Shown here: one piece after another, positions 54,037-63,008 of the stretch
Layout of the letters: each line of letters begins with the position of its first letter
Position numbering within the stretch: position 1 is the stretch's first letter
Assembly (NCBI GenBank): GCA_006438735.1
Contig: RCZF01000005.1
Location: forward strand, 124,001 to 188,000
Length of the DNA stretch: 64,000 nt
Direction of reading: 5' to 3'
Origin: Sphingomonas koreensis
GTDB lineage: Bacteria; Pseudomonadota; Alphaproteobacteria; Sphingomonadales; Sphingomonadaceae
The notes under the pieces: model-generated
The model's input: the letters and a program-made list of their open reading frames with translations, nothing else
The model's database searches: none
What the model was told of the DNA's origin: nothing
Position numbers and translations under genes: made by a program

Positions 54037-54941
54037 CGCGGGGTAACGCCGAGCGCGCGGAAGCGCTCCGCGAGAAAGGCGATCAGCACCTCGACGCGCG
54101 CCGGCCTGAGTGCGCTCGGTGGGGTCAGCAGGTTGAGCCCGACCGCGGGCGGCGTCCAGTCAGCAAGGATCACCTCAAGCGTGCGGGTCGCGAGATCGTC
54201 GCCGACGATGAAATCGGGCAGCCGCGCGATGCCGAGCCCGGTGCGCAGCGCGGGTAGCATCGCATCGCCGCTGTTGGTCATCAGCGGACCCGTCGGGCGC
54301 ACCGCCGCTTCCTCGCCGCCAGGGCCGGTGAAGCGCCATACGCCGCCGGGCGCGTTGGTGTAGCCGAGGCAGGCGTGTTCGCCGAGCTGCGCGGGATGCG
54401 TCGGGCGGCCATGCGCCTGAAGATAGGCCGGCGCGGCGACGCAGTGGACGGCGATGCCGCAGAGCCGCCGCGCGCGCAGCGAGCTGTCGGGCAGATCGGC
54501 GATCCTCAGCGCGATGTCGAAGCCGTCGGCGACGATGTCGACGCGGGCGTCGGACAGGTGGAGGTCGATCTGGATGCCGGGATGCGCGGCCAGGAATTCG
54601 GCGATCACCGGCGCGAGATAGGTCGTGCCGAAGCTCATCGGCGCGGCGACGCGGACGAGGCCGACCGGCAGCGTGGCGCTGTCGCGCGCGGCTTCCTCGG
54701 CGGCTTGCGCTTCGGCGAGGATGCGGCGGGCGTGCTCGGCGAGCGTCTTGCCGCTGTCGGTCAGCGTCAGCTTGCGCGACGTGCGATGAAACAGGCTCGC
54801 GCCGAGATGCGCCTCGAGCCGGCTGATCGCCTTTGAAACGGTGGCCTTGGAGACGCCGATCGCCTCCGCCGCCGCGCTGAACGAGCGATGCTCGACGACG
54901 CTGGCGAAGATCGCCCAGGCTTCGAGATCGGGCAGGCGCAT
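54033..54941 (-). CDS. LysR family transcriptional regulator
   Basis: 302 residues. N-terminal winged helix with AWAIFASVVEHRSFSAAAEAIGVSKATVSKAISRLEAHLGASLFHRTSRKLTLT, and a C-terminal periplasmic-binding-protein-like effector domain. The long-frame start at 54986 is rejected: ATG 54941 has ggaagag upstream. Faces the pirin gene (55078) divergently, so it may regulate pirin or the AI-2E gene downstream. Ligand unknown. Confidence 0.9.
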   Translation of the reverse strand: MRLPDLEAWAIFASVVEHRSFSAAAEAIGVSKATVSKAISRLEAHLGASLFHRTSRKLTLTDSGKTLAEHARRILAEAQAAEEAARDSATLPVGLVRVAAPMSFGTTYLAPVIAEFLAAHPGIQIDLHLSDARVDIVADGFDIALRIADLPDSSLRARRLCGIAVHCVAAPAYLQAHGRPTHPAQLGEHACLGYTNAPGGVWRFTGPGGEEAAVRPTGPLMTNSGDAMLPALRTGLGIARLPDFIVGDDLATRTLEVILADWTPPAVGLNLLTPPSALRPARVEVLIAFLAERFRALGVTPR

Positions 54942-55077
54942 CGACACTCTTCCTTCTTGCCGACTGGCGCGACGATATTTCAGCATCCAGTGAGAAACAA
55001 TCCGTTTCCACCGTTTCTGTTTTCATCGCGAAGGCACGGCCTATCTTGGAAGCAACCAATGCTTCGGGAGATATGAG

Positions 55078-55776
55078 ATGATCGAGAAACGTCCCTTCGC
55101 CAGCCTTGGCCATGCCGATCACGGCTGGCTCAACGCGCGCCACCATTTCAGCTTCGCCGATTATTACGATCCCGCCCGGATGGGATGGGGCGCGATCCGC
55201 GTGTGGAACGATGACGAGATCGGCCCCAACTCCGGTTTTCCGCCGCATCCGCACCGCGACATGGAGATCATTACCTACGTCCGCTCGGGCGCGATCACGC
55301 ACCAGGATTCGATGGGTAACCAAGGCCGCACCGGCGCCGGCGACGTCCAGGTGATGAGCGCGGGCACCGGCGTGCGCCACGCCGAGTTCAATCTCGAGGG
55401 CGAGAAGACCACCTTGTTCCAGATCTGGATCGAGCCGAAGCGGCAAGGCGGCAGCCCGTCATGGGGCGCGAAGCCGTTTCCCAAGAATGACCGCTCGGGC
55501 AAGTTCGTGACGCTCGCCAGCGGTTTTGCGGACGACAACGGCGCGCTACCGATCCGCGCCGACGCCCGCGTTTTGGGCGCAACGATCGCGGCGGGCGAAC
55601 GCCTGACGCACACGGTGGGCGAAGGGCGGCATGCCTATCTCGTGCCCGCGAGCGGCGCGATCGAGATCGAGGGCGTGCGCTTCGACGCGCGCGACGGCGC
55701 CGCGCTCGACGGCGGGCAGACGGTCGAGATCAAGGCGCTGGAAGACGCCGAGATCGTGCTGGTCGATTCGGAATAG
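55078..55776 (+). CDS. Pirin family protein
   Basis: 232 residues, bicupin. N-terminal iron-ligand block FPPHPHRDMEIITYVRSGAITHQDS with HxH and the later Glu-containing MSAGTGVRHAEFN. Relatives include YhhW quercetin 2,3-dioxygenases and transcription cofactors; activity here is unknown. GGGAGATATG precedes the ATG. Divergent from lysR, which is a common regulator/target layout. Confidence 0.9.
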   Translation: MIEKRPFASLGHADHGWLNARHHFSFADYYDPARMGWGAIRVWNDDEIGPNSGFPPHPHRDMEIITYVRSGAITHQDSMGNQGRTGAGDVQVMSAGTGVRHAEFNLEGEKTTLFQIWIEPKRQGGSPSWGAKPFPKNDRSGKFVTLASGFADDNGALPIRADARVLGATIAAGERLTHTVGEGRHAYLVPASGAIEIEGVRFDARDGAALDGGQTVEIKALEDAEIVLVDSE

Positions 55777-55782
55777 ACATCG

Positions 55783-55892
55783 CCCCTCCCGCTTGCGGGA
55801 GGGGACGGGGGTGGGCTGGCGCTCTCCCCAAGCGGCGCGGCCGGTCATTGACCGGGCGCCCACCCCTAGCCCCTCCCGCTCGCGGGAGGGGG
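55783..55892. repeat. Palindromic repeat pair (family C) between pirin and wrbA
   Basis: Two copies of a cccctcccgc-gcgggagggg palindrome at 55783-55804 and 55870-55892, with the inner flanks gggggtgggc and gcccaccccta also inverted. Its spurious translations give the PSPSRxREG-type peptides typical of such repeats. Confidence 0.8.
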
Positions 55893-55917
55893 ATCAACAC
55901 CGGCAAGGAGCTCAGCC

Positions 55918-56520
55918 ATGACCAAAGTCCTCGTTCTCTATTATTCGTCCTACGGCCATATCGAGCAGATGGCCGACGCGGTGGCCGAGGGCGCGCGCGC
56001 CGGCGGGGCCGAGGTCGATATCCGCCGCGTCGCCGAAACCGCGCCCAAGGAAGTCATCGAAGCCGCGCACTTCAAGACCGACACCAAGCATCCGGTCATT
56101 GAGGGCCCCGACGCGCTCGGCGATTATGATGCGATCATTGTCGGCGCGCCGACGCGGTATGGCCGCATGCCGAGCCAGATGGCGGCGTTCTGGGACACCA
56201 CCGGCGGCATCTGGATGCGCGGCGGGCTGATCGGCAAGGTCGGCGGCGCCTTCACCTCGACCGCCAGCCAGCACGGCGGGCAGGAAACGACGCTGTTCTC
56301 GATCATCACCAACCTGCTTCATCACGGTTTGACGATCGTCGGCCTCGATTACGGCTTCCAGGCGCAGATGGGGGTCGACAAGGTCCGCGGCGGATCGCCC
56401 TACGGCGCGACGACAATCGCCGATGGCGATGGCAGCCGTCAGCCCGGCGCGGAAGAACTCGATGCAGCGCGCTATCAGGGCAAGCGGATTGCCGAGACGG
56501 CGGCCAAGCTGAAGGGTTAA
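55918..56520 (+). CDS. wrbA: NAD(P)H:quinone oxidoreductase WrbA
   Basis: 200 residues, flavodoxin-like. FMN-binding loop [39 protein letters not shown] and [18 protein letters not shown]. Two-electron reduction of quinones with NAD(P)H, protecting against oxidative stress. ATG 55918 follows aaggagctc. Preceded by a palindromic repeat and followed by another (56532-56617). Confidence 0.95.
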   Translation: MTKVLVLYYSSYGHIEQMADAVAEGARAGGAEVDIRRVAETAPKEVIEAAHFKTDTKHPVIEGPDALGDYDAIIVGAPTRYGRMPSQMAAFWDTTGGIWMRGGLIGKVGGAFTSTASQHGGQETTLFSIITNLLHHGLTIVGLDYGFQAQMGVDKVRGGSPYGATTIADGDGSRQPGAEELDAARYQGKRIAETAAKLKG

Positions 56521-56531
56521 GTAGCGCGGCG

Positions 56532-56617
56532 CTCGTCGTTGCGAGCGAAGCGAAGCAATCCAGCGTCCCGCGTGCGGCGCTGGATTGCTTCGTCGCTACG
56601 CTTCTCGCAATGACGAG
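56532..56617. repeat. Palindromic repeat (family D) after wrbA
   Basis: Arms 56532-56565 and 56578-56617 are inverted copies, differing by a few substitutions and small insertions, carrying ttgcgagcgaagcgaagcaatcc. This sequence type is a common interspersed repeat in many bacterial genomes. It lies at the convergent junction of wrbA and the VanY-like gene. Confidence 0.75.
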
Positions 56618-56627
56618 GCTTGCCTAA

Positions 56628-57395
56628 TCAATCGTCTGGCGAGCCTTGATCGTCTTCGACCGTCGGCAACGGCGGTTGCGAAATCACGCGCACGACGATC
56701 GTCGGGATACGCGGATCGGCGGGGAAGTCGATCCGCGCGCGATCGAACAAGGCGCGCGCGGCAAGCGCGCCGGGTTCGCTGTTGCTGGTGCCGACCCAGC
56801 GCCAGTGCCACGGTTCCCAGGTCACGCCTTGACCATTGTCCTTGGGAAACGACAGTTCGAAGCCATAGGCCGGCGCGTTGAGGATCAGCCACTGGCCGGC
56901 CGGCGTCGCGGCGAAGCAGTTCTGAACATCGCCGCAATGCCCCTCCGGCCGAACGCCGAAATCGATGGCATAGCCGGTGCCGTGCTCGCTATGGCCCGGC
57001 GGCGCGACGCTTTCGGCGCGCGCGGCGGGATCGACGCAGGCTTTGCTCGCGGCCCGGCGCTCGCAGAACACGCGCTGCTGATGGTCGAACGACCGGAAAC
57101 AGGAAATGCCGCGCAGCGCGCCGCCGAGATGAGCTGCGTGCTGGGCGGCGATGAGGTTGGTCAGATCGGGGATCAGCGCGGGCTGGACGAGGCACGGCTG
57201 GCCGACCGCGAAACCGGCCGGCGCCGACACCAGGCTCGCCGGATCGACGTCGGCATAGGGCAGGTGGCCGTATAGCCGTCCGTCGCTAACAGTCGGGGTC
57301 GGCTGTGGCGGCGGCGCTTGCCCGAGCGCTGCCGTGGTGAAGGCGAGCAGCAGCGCCGTCAGCATGCCCAAGGCAGTCGCAAAGGCGCGGTTCAT
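56628..57395 (-). CDS. Secreted M15 family D-alanyl-D-alanine carboxypeptidase (VanY type)
   Basis: 255 residues with a signal peptide (TALGMLTALLLAFTTAALG). Zinc ligands and catalytic Glu: SEHGTGYAIDFG (S-x-H-x-x-G-x-A-x-D, His and Asp) and WEPWHWRWVG (Glu and His). Trims D-Ala from peptidoglycan stems in the periplasm. Four cysteines (SCFRSF, FCERR, ACVDP, and the pair around CGDVQNC) suggest disulfides. Divergent from an RluA-like gene. Confidence 0.88.
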   Translation of the reverse strand: MNRAFATALGMLTALLLAFTTAALGQAPPPQPTPTVSDGRLYGHLPYADVDPASLVSAPAGFAVGQPCLVQPALIPDLTNLIAAQHAAHLGGALRGISCFRSFDHQQRVFCERRAASKACVDPAARAESVAPPGHSEHGTGYAIDFGVRPEGHCGDVQNCFAATPAGQWLILNAPAYGFELSFPKDNGQGVTWEPWHWRWVGTSNSEPGALAARALFDRARIDFPADPRIPTIVVRVISQPPLPTVEDDQGSPDD

Positions 57396-57464
57396 GGCGG
57401 GATTCCTCGGGGCGGGCGCGATGCGCTCTGGCACGATGGCGCGCGCGGTGGCAAGGGGGCGGCC

Positions 57465-58118
57465 ATGCTCAGCGACAAAGTCCTCTTTATCGACGGCGAA
57501 GCGATCGTGCTCGACAAGCCCGCCGGCTTGCCGGTCGATCCGCCGCGCGACGGCAGCCTTTCCCTTGAGAACCATCTCGAAAGCCTGACCTTCGGCTTCC
57601 AGCGCTGGCCGCAGGCGGTGCACCGGCTTGATCGCGATACCTCGGGCTGCCTGCTGCTGTCGCGCAATCCCAAGGCGCACAAGCGATTCCAGCGCGTGTT
57701 CGAGGCCGGGCTGGTGAAGAAACGCTACCTCGCCGTGCTCGACGGCGTGCCCGAGGGCGAGAGCGGGACGATCGATCTCGCGCTCGCGAAGATCAGCAGC
57801 GCCGAGGCGGGCTGGCGGATGGTGGGCGCCAATAACGGCAAGCCGTCGCGCACGCACTGGCGGCTGATCGCCAGCAAGGATGGCCGCGCGCTCGTCGAAT
57901 TCAGCCCAGAGACCGGGCGGACGCACCAGATCCGCGTCCATGCCGCCGAGGCGCTCGGCGCGCCGGTGGCGGGCGATCCCGTCTATGGCACCGGCCAGGG
58001 CGCGATGCTGCTTCATGCCGCCGCGCTCATCGTGCCGCGCGAGGGCAAGCCCGATGTCGCCGCCGAAGCGCCGCTGCCCGCCAGTTTCGCCGAGGCCGGG
58101 TTCGGCGGTGATGGCTGA
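57465..58118 (+). CDS. RluA family pseudouridine synthase
   Basis: 217 residues. Catalytic motif VHRLDRDTSGCLLL (Asp in RLD), ETGRTHQIRVH in the core and GDPVYG. The N-terminal S4 domain is missing, which gives a short RluA/RluC-type protein. Isomerises uridine in rRNA or tRNA; target unknown. ATG 57465 follows aagggggcgg. The end overlaps arfB by 8 bases. Confidence 0.9.
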   Translation: MLSDKVLFIDGEAIVLDKPAGLPVDPPRDGSLSLENHLESLTFGFQRWPQAVHRLDRDTSGCLLLSRNPKAHKRFQRVFEAGLVKKRYLAVLDGVPEGESGTIDLALAKISSAEAGWRMVGANNGKPSRTHWRLIASKDGRALVEFSPETGRTHQIRVHAAEALGAPVAGDPVYGTGQGAMLLHAAALIVPREGKPDVAAEAPLPASFAEAGFGGDG

Positions 58119-58509
58119 CATCCCCGAGGACGCGATCGAGGAACGCTTTCTCGCCTCGACCGGGCCGGGCGGGCAGAACGTCAACAAGGTCGCCACCGCC
58201 TGTCAGCTGCGCGCCGACGTGTTCAAGCTCGGACTGGCGCCCGACGTCTACCAGCGGCTGAAGACGCTGGCCGGATCGAAGATGACGGCGGGCGGCGAGC
58301 TGATCATCACCGCGCGGCGGTTTCGCACGCAGGAGGCCAATCGCGCCGATGCGCGCGAGCGGCTGGCGGCGCTGATCGACGCTGCCCATATCCGCCAGGC
58401 CAGGCGCCGCCCGACCAAGCCGAGCAAGGCGGCCAAGGCGCGCCGCGTCGACGCCAAGAAGAGCCGGGCGACGGTGAAGGCGGGGCGCGGCAAGGTCTCG
58501 TTCGATTAG
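58111..58509 (+). CDS. arfB: Alternative ribosome-rescue peptidyl-tRNA hydrolase ArfB
   Basis: 132 residues. GGQ motif STGPGGQNVNKV near residue 16 as in release factors, and a basic, Lys/Arg-rich C-terminal tail (about residues 95-130) that sits in the mRNA channel of stalled ribosomes. Hydrolyses peptidyl-tRNA on stalled ribosomes. The ATG at 58111 overlaps the RluA-like gene. Confidence 0.95.
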   Translation: MADIPEDAIEERFLASTGPGGQNVNKVATACQLRADVFKLGLAPDVYQRLKTLAGSKMTAGGELIITARRFRTQEANRADARERLAALIDAAHIRQARRRPTKPSKAAKARRVDAKKSRATVKAGRGKVSFD

Positions 58510-58518
58510 AGGATCGTC

Positions 58519-59001
58519 ATGTACCAGTTCGACATCGCCGCCGGCTCGAAGGCCGAGCTCTACCGCGACTTGTTGTCGTCGCTCGACGCGCTGACCGCGG
58601 ATGAGTCCGATGGAATCGCCAATATGGCCAATGCCGCGGCGCTGATCTGGCAGTATCTGCCCGATCTCAATTGGGCGGGCTTTTACCGCGTGGTCGAAGG
58701 CGAGCTTGTGCTCGGCCCGTTCCAGGGCAAGGCGGCGTGCATCCGCATTGCGGTCGGCACGGGCGTGTGCGGCACGGCGGCGGCGAGCGGCGAGACGCAG
58801 CGGGTCGACGATGTCCACGCTTTCCCCGGCCATATCGCCTGCGACGCGGCGAGCCGATCCGAACTCGTCGTGCCGATCGTTCGCGGCGGCGCGGTGATCG
58901 GCGTGCTCGATCTCGATAGCCCGCAGCCCGGCCGATTCGACGCCGAGGACGCGGCGGGCTGCGAGGCGCTGGCGGCGCTGCTCGGCGATCGGCTTGGCTG
59001 A
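58519..59001 (+). CDS. msrC: Free methionine-(R)-sulfoxide reductase (GAF domain)
   Basis: 160 residues, one GAF domain. Conserved cysteines in GKAACIRI, GTGVCGTAA and HIACDAAS match the fRMsr catalytic set. Reduces free L-methionine-(R)-sulfoxide using thioredoxin. Nine bases after arfB, so co-transcribed. A small hairpin with a T-rich tail (59069-59083) follows. Confidence 0.93.
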   Translation: MYQFDIAAGSKAELYRDLLSSLDALTADESDGIANMANAAALIWQYLPDLNWAGFYRVVEGELVLGPFQGKAACIRIAVGTGVCGTAAASGETQRVDDVHAFPGHIACDAASRSELVVPIVRGGAVIGVLDLDSPQPGRFDAEDAAGCEALAALLGDRLG

Positions 59002-59068
59002 CCCAATCCGGGACGCCCGACCATCTGGCGAGGCTCTCGCGAAAATGGTAAGAAACCTGTTAATCACG

Positions 59069-59083
59069 AGGGCGTTGCGCCCT
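59069..59083 (+). terminator. Small hairpin after msrC
   Basis: agggcg / cgccct with a ttg loop, followed by ttatcg; 29 bases upstream of the RcnB-like ATG. Either a weak terminator or leader structure. Confidence 0.35.
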
Positions 59084-59112
59084 TTATCGAACGACGAACA
59101 GGGAGATTGACC

Positions 59113-60078
59113 ATGCGGAGCTTCATCCTCGCCACCGCCGGCGTCGCCGCGCTGGCGCTGGCCGGTCCCGCAATGGCGCAGCATGCCGGCCATTCGGGCG
59201 GGCAATGGCATGGCGGTGGTGGCCAATGGCATGGCGGCGGGGTCAGCACCGGCCACAGCGTCAGCAACAGCCAGAGCTTCGCCAACAGCAATAGCAATTC
59301 TCAAAGCTTCAGCAATTCGCAGAGCTACAGCACCGGCGGCGGCTTCAGTAACAGCAATGTTCACTGGAACGGCTCGACCAGCAACCACTCGCATGGCGGC
59401 AACGGCGGCCATGGCGGGCAGTGGCATGGCGGCGGGAATCATTGGGGCGGCAAGATCGGCGGCCGCTGGATCGGCGGATCGCGCGCGCCGGGCGGCTGGG
59501 GCGGCTATCGCCACCCGGTGCGCGGTTGGTCGCTGCCGAGTTATTGGATCGCGCCGAGCTTCTATATCAGCGATTGGGGCGATTACGGCCTGTCGCAGCC
59601 GCCCTATGGCTACACCTGGTCACGCTATTACGACGATGCCGTGCTGGTTGATCAATATGGCCGGGTGATGGATTCGGTCAGCGGTCTCGATTGGGACCGC
59701 TATGGCGACGATGGCTATGCCGATCACGGCGACGACGAGTATGATTATGATCACGACGTCGGCCCCGGCGCGGGCTATCCGCCGCCAGGTGGCCCGGGCG
59801 GCTACGGCTATGACGGCCCGCCGCCCCGCGTCGTGGTTCATCAGGGGCCGGGCTGCAATTGCGGCGGCACGGTCGTCAACGGCTGGTATTATCCCGGCGC
59901 GACGACCACCACTGTCACGGTGACGTCGGTGCCCGTGACGACCACGACGACCGAATATATCGAGGAGGCCGCGCCGGTTGTCATTCACCGTCGGTCGGTG
60001 CACAAATGGCATGCCGCCCCAAAGCGGACCTGGAAACATCAGACCAAGGTGTCGCACAAGGTGCGCTGCCTCTGCTGA
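59113..60078 (+). CDS. RcnB-like secreted protein with low-complexity Gly/His/Ser/Asn N-terminus
   Basis: 321 residues. Signal peptide (residues 1-22, ending PAMAQ). Residues about 25-120 are almost entirely Gly, His, Ser and Asn, with repeats such as GGQWHGGG and SNSQSFANSNSN. The RcnB-type domain lies at about residues 135-200 (LPSYWIAPSFYISDWGDYGLSQPPYGYTW with VLVDQYGRVMD). An acidic and Gly/Pro tail and a Thr-rich run follow, with four Cys near the end. RcnB acts in nickel/cobalt homeostasis in E. coli; here a metal link is inference. ATG 59113 follows agggag. A strong hairpin follows. Confidence 0.7.
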   Translation: MRSFILATAGVAALALAGPAMAQHAGHSGGQWHGGGGQWHGGGVSTGHSVSNSQSFANSNSNSQSFSNSQSYSTGGGFSNSNVHWNGSTSNHSHGGNGGHGGQWHGGGNHWGGKIGGRWIGGSRAPGGWGGYRHPVRGWSLPSYWIAPSFYISDWGDYGLSQPPYGYTWSRYYDDAVLVDQYGRVMDSVSGLDWDRYGDDGYADHGDDEYDYDHDVGPGAGYPPPGGPGGYGYDGPPPRVVVHQGPGCNCGGTVVNGWYYPGATTTTVTVTSVPVTTTTTEYIEEAAPVVIHRRSVHKWHAAPKRTWKHQTKVSHKVRCLC

Positions 60079-60092
60079 GCTCCGGGGGGAGC

Positions 60093-60132
60093 AGAAGCGG
60101 CGGCGCGCCTCGCTGAACGCGCCGCCGCTTCT
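60093..60132. terminator. Long GC hairpin after the RcnB-like gene
   Basis: agaagcggcggcgcg (60093-60107) pairs perfectly with cgcgccgccgcttct (60118-60132), ten-base loop. No T run on either side; likely stops transcription or stabilises convergent 3' ends. Confidence 0.6.
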
Positions 60133-60158
60133 GTACGGCCTGAGCGAGCGCCGCGCCC

Positions 60159-61457
60159 TCAATCGCGGCCGGCGCCGGCAAAGCTCACCAGGCTTTCGCT
60201 CCCATCGGCGCCCAGCGCCGACACGCCGACGAAATTGTCATCGACGGGCACGTTCTTGAGCACCGTCTGCGTGCCGGTGACATCGAGCGACTTCGTCCAG
60301 TCCTGCGCATCGTTGCGCCGCCAATGGACACGGTAGCCTACCGCACCCGGCACGGCTTGCCATTTCACCGTCGTATCGAAGGACAACGCGCCGGCGATCG
60401 TCACGCCGCCGGGCGCGGGCGGCGCGCCAGCGATGCGCGCGAGCGTGGCGACGTTGATCGCGGTAACCTTGGCCAGATAGGGGAAATCCATCCGGTCGAT
60501 CGTATCGCCGTAGACCACGCCGCCTCCGGTGCGCAGATCCTGATGCTGCTGCGTCCAATTCTCCGCGCCGACCGAGAAGCGCACCGCCGGATAGCCGAGA
60601 TCGAGAAACGGCTCGTGATCGCCGCCGCGGCCAAAGCGATCGGGGCGGCGGTTGACGAACACGTCGAGCCCGCCGGGCAGCGTGGCCGCCAGCCCGTCGA
60701 TCGCCTTGGCGAGCGCCCGGCTGGGGCCGTCGTCCTCGCCGCCGATCGCGCGGCGCACCATCTGCTGCTTGAGGTCTTCGGAGGCACGTATTCCTTCCGA
60801 AAACACCCGCACGCGGTCCGCCACGCGCACGCCGTTCTGGCCCATCGTATTGCCGACGATATCGTTGTTGAGCATCGCATCGACCTGCCAGCCGCGCGCC
60901 TTGGCGGTCTTCGCCAGCAGCGTCGAGCCGTAGAGGCCCTGCTCCTCGCCGGCGACCGCGGCATAGACTATCGTCGCGCGGAAATGGCGGTGGGACAGCA
61001 GCCGCGCCGCCTCCAGCACGAGGGCGACGCCCGAGCCGTCGTCATTGGCGCCGGGTGCGTCGCTGGTCGCGTTCATCACATCGGTGACGCGGCTGTCGAT
61101 ATGGCCCGAGACGATGACGTAGCGGTTCGGATCGCTGCCCTTCTGGATGCCGAGAATGTCGGCGAGCTCGACGCCCGCCGGCGGCAAACGATCGCCGGTG
61201 ACGTGATCAGCGAGCCGCTCGACCGTGATGCAGCCGCCGCAATCCTTGCCGATTTTCCCGAATTGCGCCGCGACCCAATGCTGCGCCGCGCCGATGCCGC
61301 GCTTGGGATCGGTTTGTGACGACAGCGTGTGGCGCGTGCCGAAGCTGACCAGCTTGGCGACGGTCGCTTTCAGTCGCGCAGGATCGGGCTGCGGCTCGGT
61401 CGGCGCCGCGGCGGTGGCGAGGAGCAGCGGGGCGAGGATCAGGGCGCGTTTATGCAT
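60159..61457 (-). CDS. Secreted M28 family metallopeptidase
   Basis: 432 residues, signal peptide (LILAPLLLATAAAP). Zinc-ligand motifs: VSGHIDSR, PGANDDGSGVALVLEAARLL, AVAGEEQGLYGS (catalytic Glu and Glu ligand), NNDIVGN, and a His in GRGGDHEPFLDLG. The C-terminal part (about residues 340-430) is a fibronectin-III-like beta region. Probably an aminopeptidase degrading peptides in the periplasm or outside. Confidence 0.88.
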   Translation of the reverse strand: MHKRALILAPLLLATAAAPTEPQPDPARLKATVAKLVSFGTRHTLSSQTDPKRGIGAAQHWVAAQFGKIGKDCGGCITVERLADHVTGDRLPPAGVELADILGIQKGSDPNRYVIVSGHIDSRVTDVMNATSDAPGANDDGSGVALVLEAARLLSHRHFRATIVYAAVAGEEQGLYGSTLLAKTAKARGWQVDAMLNNDIVGNTMGQNGVRVADRVRVFSEGIRASEDLKQQMVRRAIGGEDDGPSRALAKAIDGLAATLPGGLDVFVNRRPDRFGRGGDHEPFLDLGYPAVRFSVGAENWTQQHQDLRTGGGVVYGDTIDRMDFPYLAKVTAINVATLARIAGAPPAPGGVTIAGALSFDTTVKWQAVPGAVGYRVHWRRNDAQDWTKSLDVTGTQTVLKNVPVDDNFVGVSALGADGSESLVSFAGAGRD

Positions 61458-61639
61458 GGCTCGGGCTGGCTCCGTGGTTTTCGCGTCGCGGATGATCGCC
61501 CGGCAGTGGAGACGTTGGTGCGTTGCAGGTCAATCCCGGATCGCGACGAACCTCGTGACGGTATCTCGGCGCTCGCACGATGTGATTTGCCGCCCGGGCT
61601 GCGCCGGGCCCCAAAGCATCGATCTTCGGTCCGCCAGCC

Positions 61640-62212
61640 TCAGGCCGCCAGTCTGCCCAATGGCGTCGCAGCCGTTGCCGTCGCCAGCAACACTTCCACC
61701 GCCGCGTCGCCGATGCGTCGTGCGGTTTCCAGCGCCGCTGCCGGCGTTAGAACGACATCGACGTTCGACGGCCCCCGGACATGCACGTTTGAGCCGGTAG
61801 GTTCGGCATCGCTAGGTTCGCATTGGACCGAAACGAGCGGTTGGCTGGCGGCGAGTTCGGTCGTTACCCAGTTGCGCGCGACGATCATCGAGGTGAATAC
61901 TCGCGCTTTGGGATCGGCGACCTGTCGGGCTTGTAATTTCGTCACGCCGGATGATGCGACGATGGCCGTTCGATCCGGATGGAGGCGACCCAATCGAGAC
62001 ACCATCAATCGCAGCGCCTCGGCGACATCGAGATGCAGGGCGACCTTCGATCGGATGTCGATGATGAAGCCGGTCGGGCGATCGCACAATTGCAGCGAGA
62101 TGAGCTCCTGGCGAAGCGCCACCTCATAATCCCTGACCGTGTCGATCGACCAGTCGCCGGTTCGAGTAGCGGTTAGCAGCGGGATGTCCCGCTCGAGCGC
62201 GAAGTGAAACAT
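61640..62212 (-). CDS. STAS/SEC14-like domain protein, uncharacterised
   Basis: 190 residues. The first half (TGDWSIDTVRDYEVALRQELI, GFIIDIRSKVALHLDVAEAL, RTAIVASSGVTKLQARQV, RVFTSMIVARNWV) has the STAS-like alternating pattern of a small family in sphingomonads. The second half has no match. It is not preceded by a clear Shine-Dalgarno. Function unknown, and the gene model is supported by pattern and length only. Confidence 0.6.
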   Translation of the reverse strand: MFHFALERDIPLLTATRTGDWSIDTVRDYEVALRQELISLQLCDRPTGFIIDIRSKVALHLDVAEALRLMVSRLGRLHPDRTAIVASSGVTKLQARQVADPKARVFTSMIVARNWVTTELAASQPLVSVQCEPSDAEPTGSNVHVRGPSNVDVVLTPAAALETARRIGDAAVEVLLATATAATPLGRLAA

Positions 62213-62389
62213 GCGTCAGTCTCCCTGCAGCGGGAGCACTCCACGGTCTCTCAGCCAACACGTCGCCGGTAAATGGTCGTGGTGATCGATCAAGTTAACA
62301 CCGCAAGCGTTACGGCAAGATTAAAAGATGTCAGCGCTCTCGACGTTAACCAGCTTGGGTTCGAGCGATTACGCTCGAGTGTCGCCCAC

Positions 62390-62845
62390 TCAGCTCAGCC
62401 GATCGATCGCCTCATTGTCCAGGCTCCCCGGCACGATCATCAGCGGCACCGGCAGGCCGGCGGCGTCGGCGGCGACGAAATGGCCGATCAGCGGGCCGGG
62501 CGCGCCGCTTTCGGAGCTCGCCAGCACCAGCGCGGCGATGTCGGGGTTTTCGGCGATCACCTCGCGGATCACCTTCGCGGGTTCGCCCTGGCGGACGGTG
62601 ATCGACGGGCGCAGCCCCGATTCCGCGACCAGCGTGCCGGCGGCGGCGGCGACCAGCCCCTCGGCCTTCAGCCGCGCTTCTTCCTCCATCGTTGCTTGGA
62701 CGCCGCCCCATTGGACGAACTCGGCGGGCGGGATCAGCGCAAGGATCTCGACGCCGCCGCCGGTCTTCACCGCGCGCCGCGCGGCGAAGCGCAGCGCGAT
62801 GCTCGCTTCCGGGCTTTCGTCGATCACCACCAGATAGATGCGCAT
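62390..62845 (-). CDS. Universal stress protein family
   Basis: 151 residues, USP fold: LVVIDESPEASIALRFAARRAVKTGGGVEILALIP at the start, then IREVIAENPDIAALVLASSESGAPGPLIGHFVAADAAGLPVPLMIVP. An ATP-binding GxxGxxxS/T-like motif is partly present (SGAPGPLIGHFV). Starts at ATG 62845. Divergent from pdhC. Confidence 0.85.
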   Translation of the reverse strand: MRIYLVVIDESPEASIALRFAARRAVKTGGGVEILALIPPAEFVQWGGVQATMEEEARLKAEGLVAAAAGTLVAESGLRPSITVRQGEPAKVIREVIAENPDIAALVLASSESGAPGPLIGHFVAADAAGLPVPLMIVPGSLDNEAIDRLS

Positions 62846-63008
62846 GCCCCGCTCTCCTTGCGGCGAAGGTGGCGCGGGAAGCCGGCGCTGGCAAGGGCGG
62901 GTTCGCGCCACCGCTTTTGCGCTACGGATTTGGGGCACGGTCTTGACGCACGCGCGTTGATGGCGAAGGAAGCCCCCGCTCTCGCCAACACAAGGACTCC
63001 GCAAATCG

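Noticed and set aside
62285..62355. Several TTAA tetramers upstream of the STAS-like gene, considered as CtrA sites
   Set aside because: No pair has the seven-base spacing of a CtrA box.
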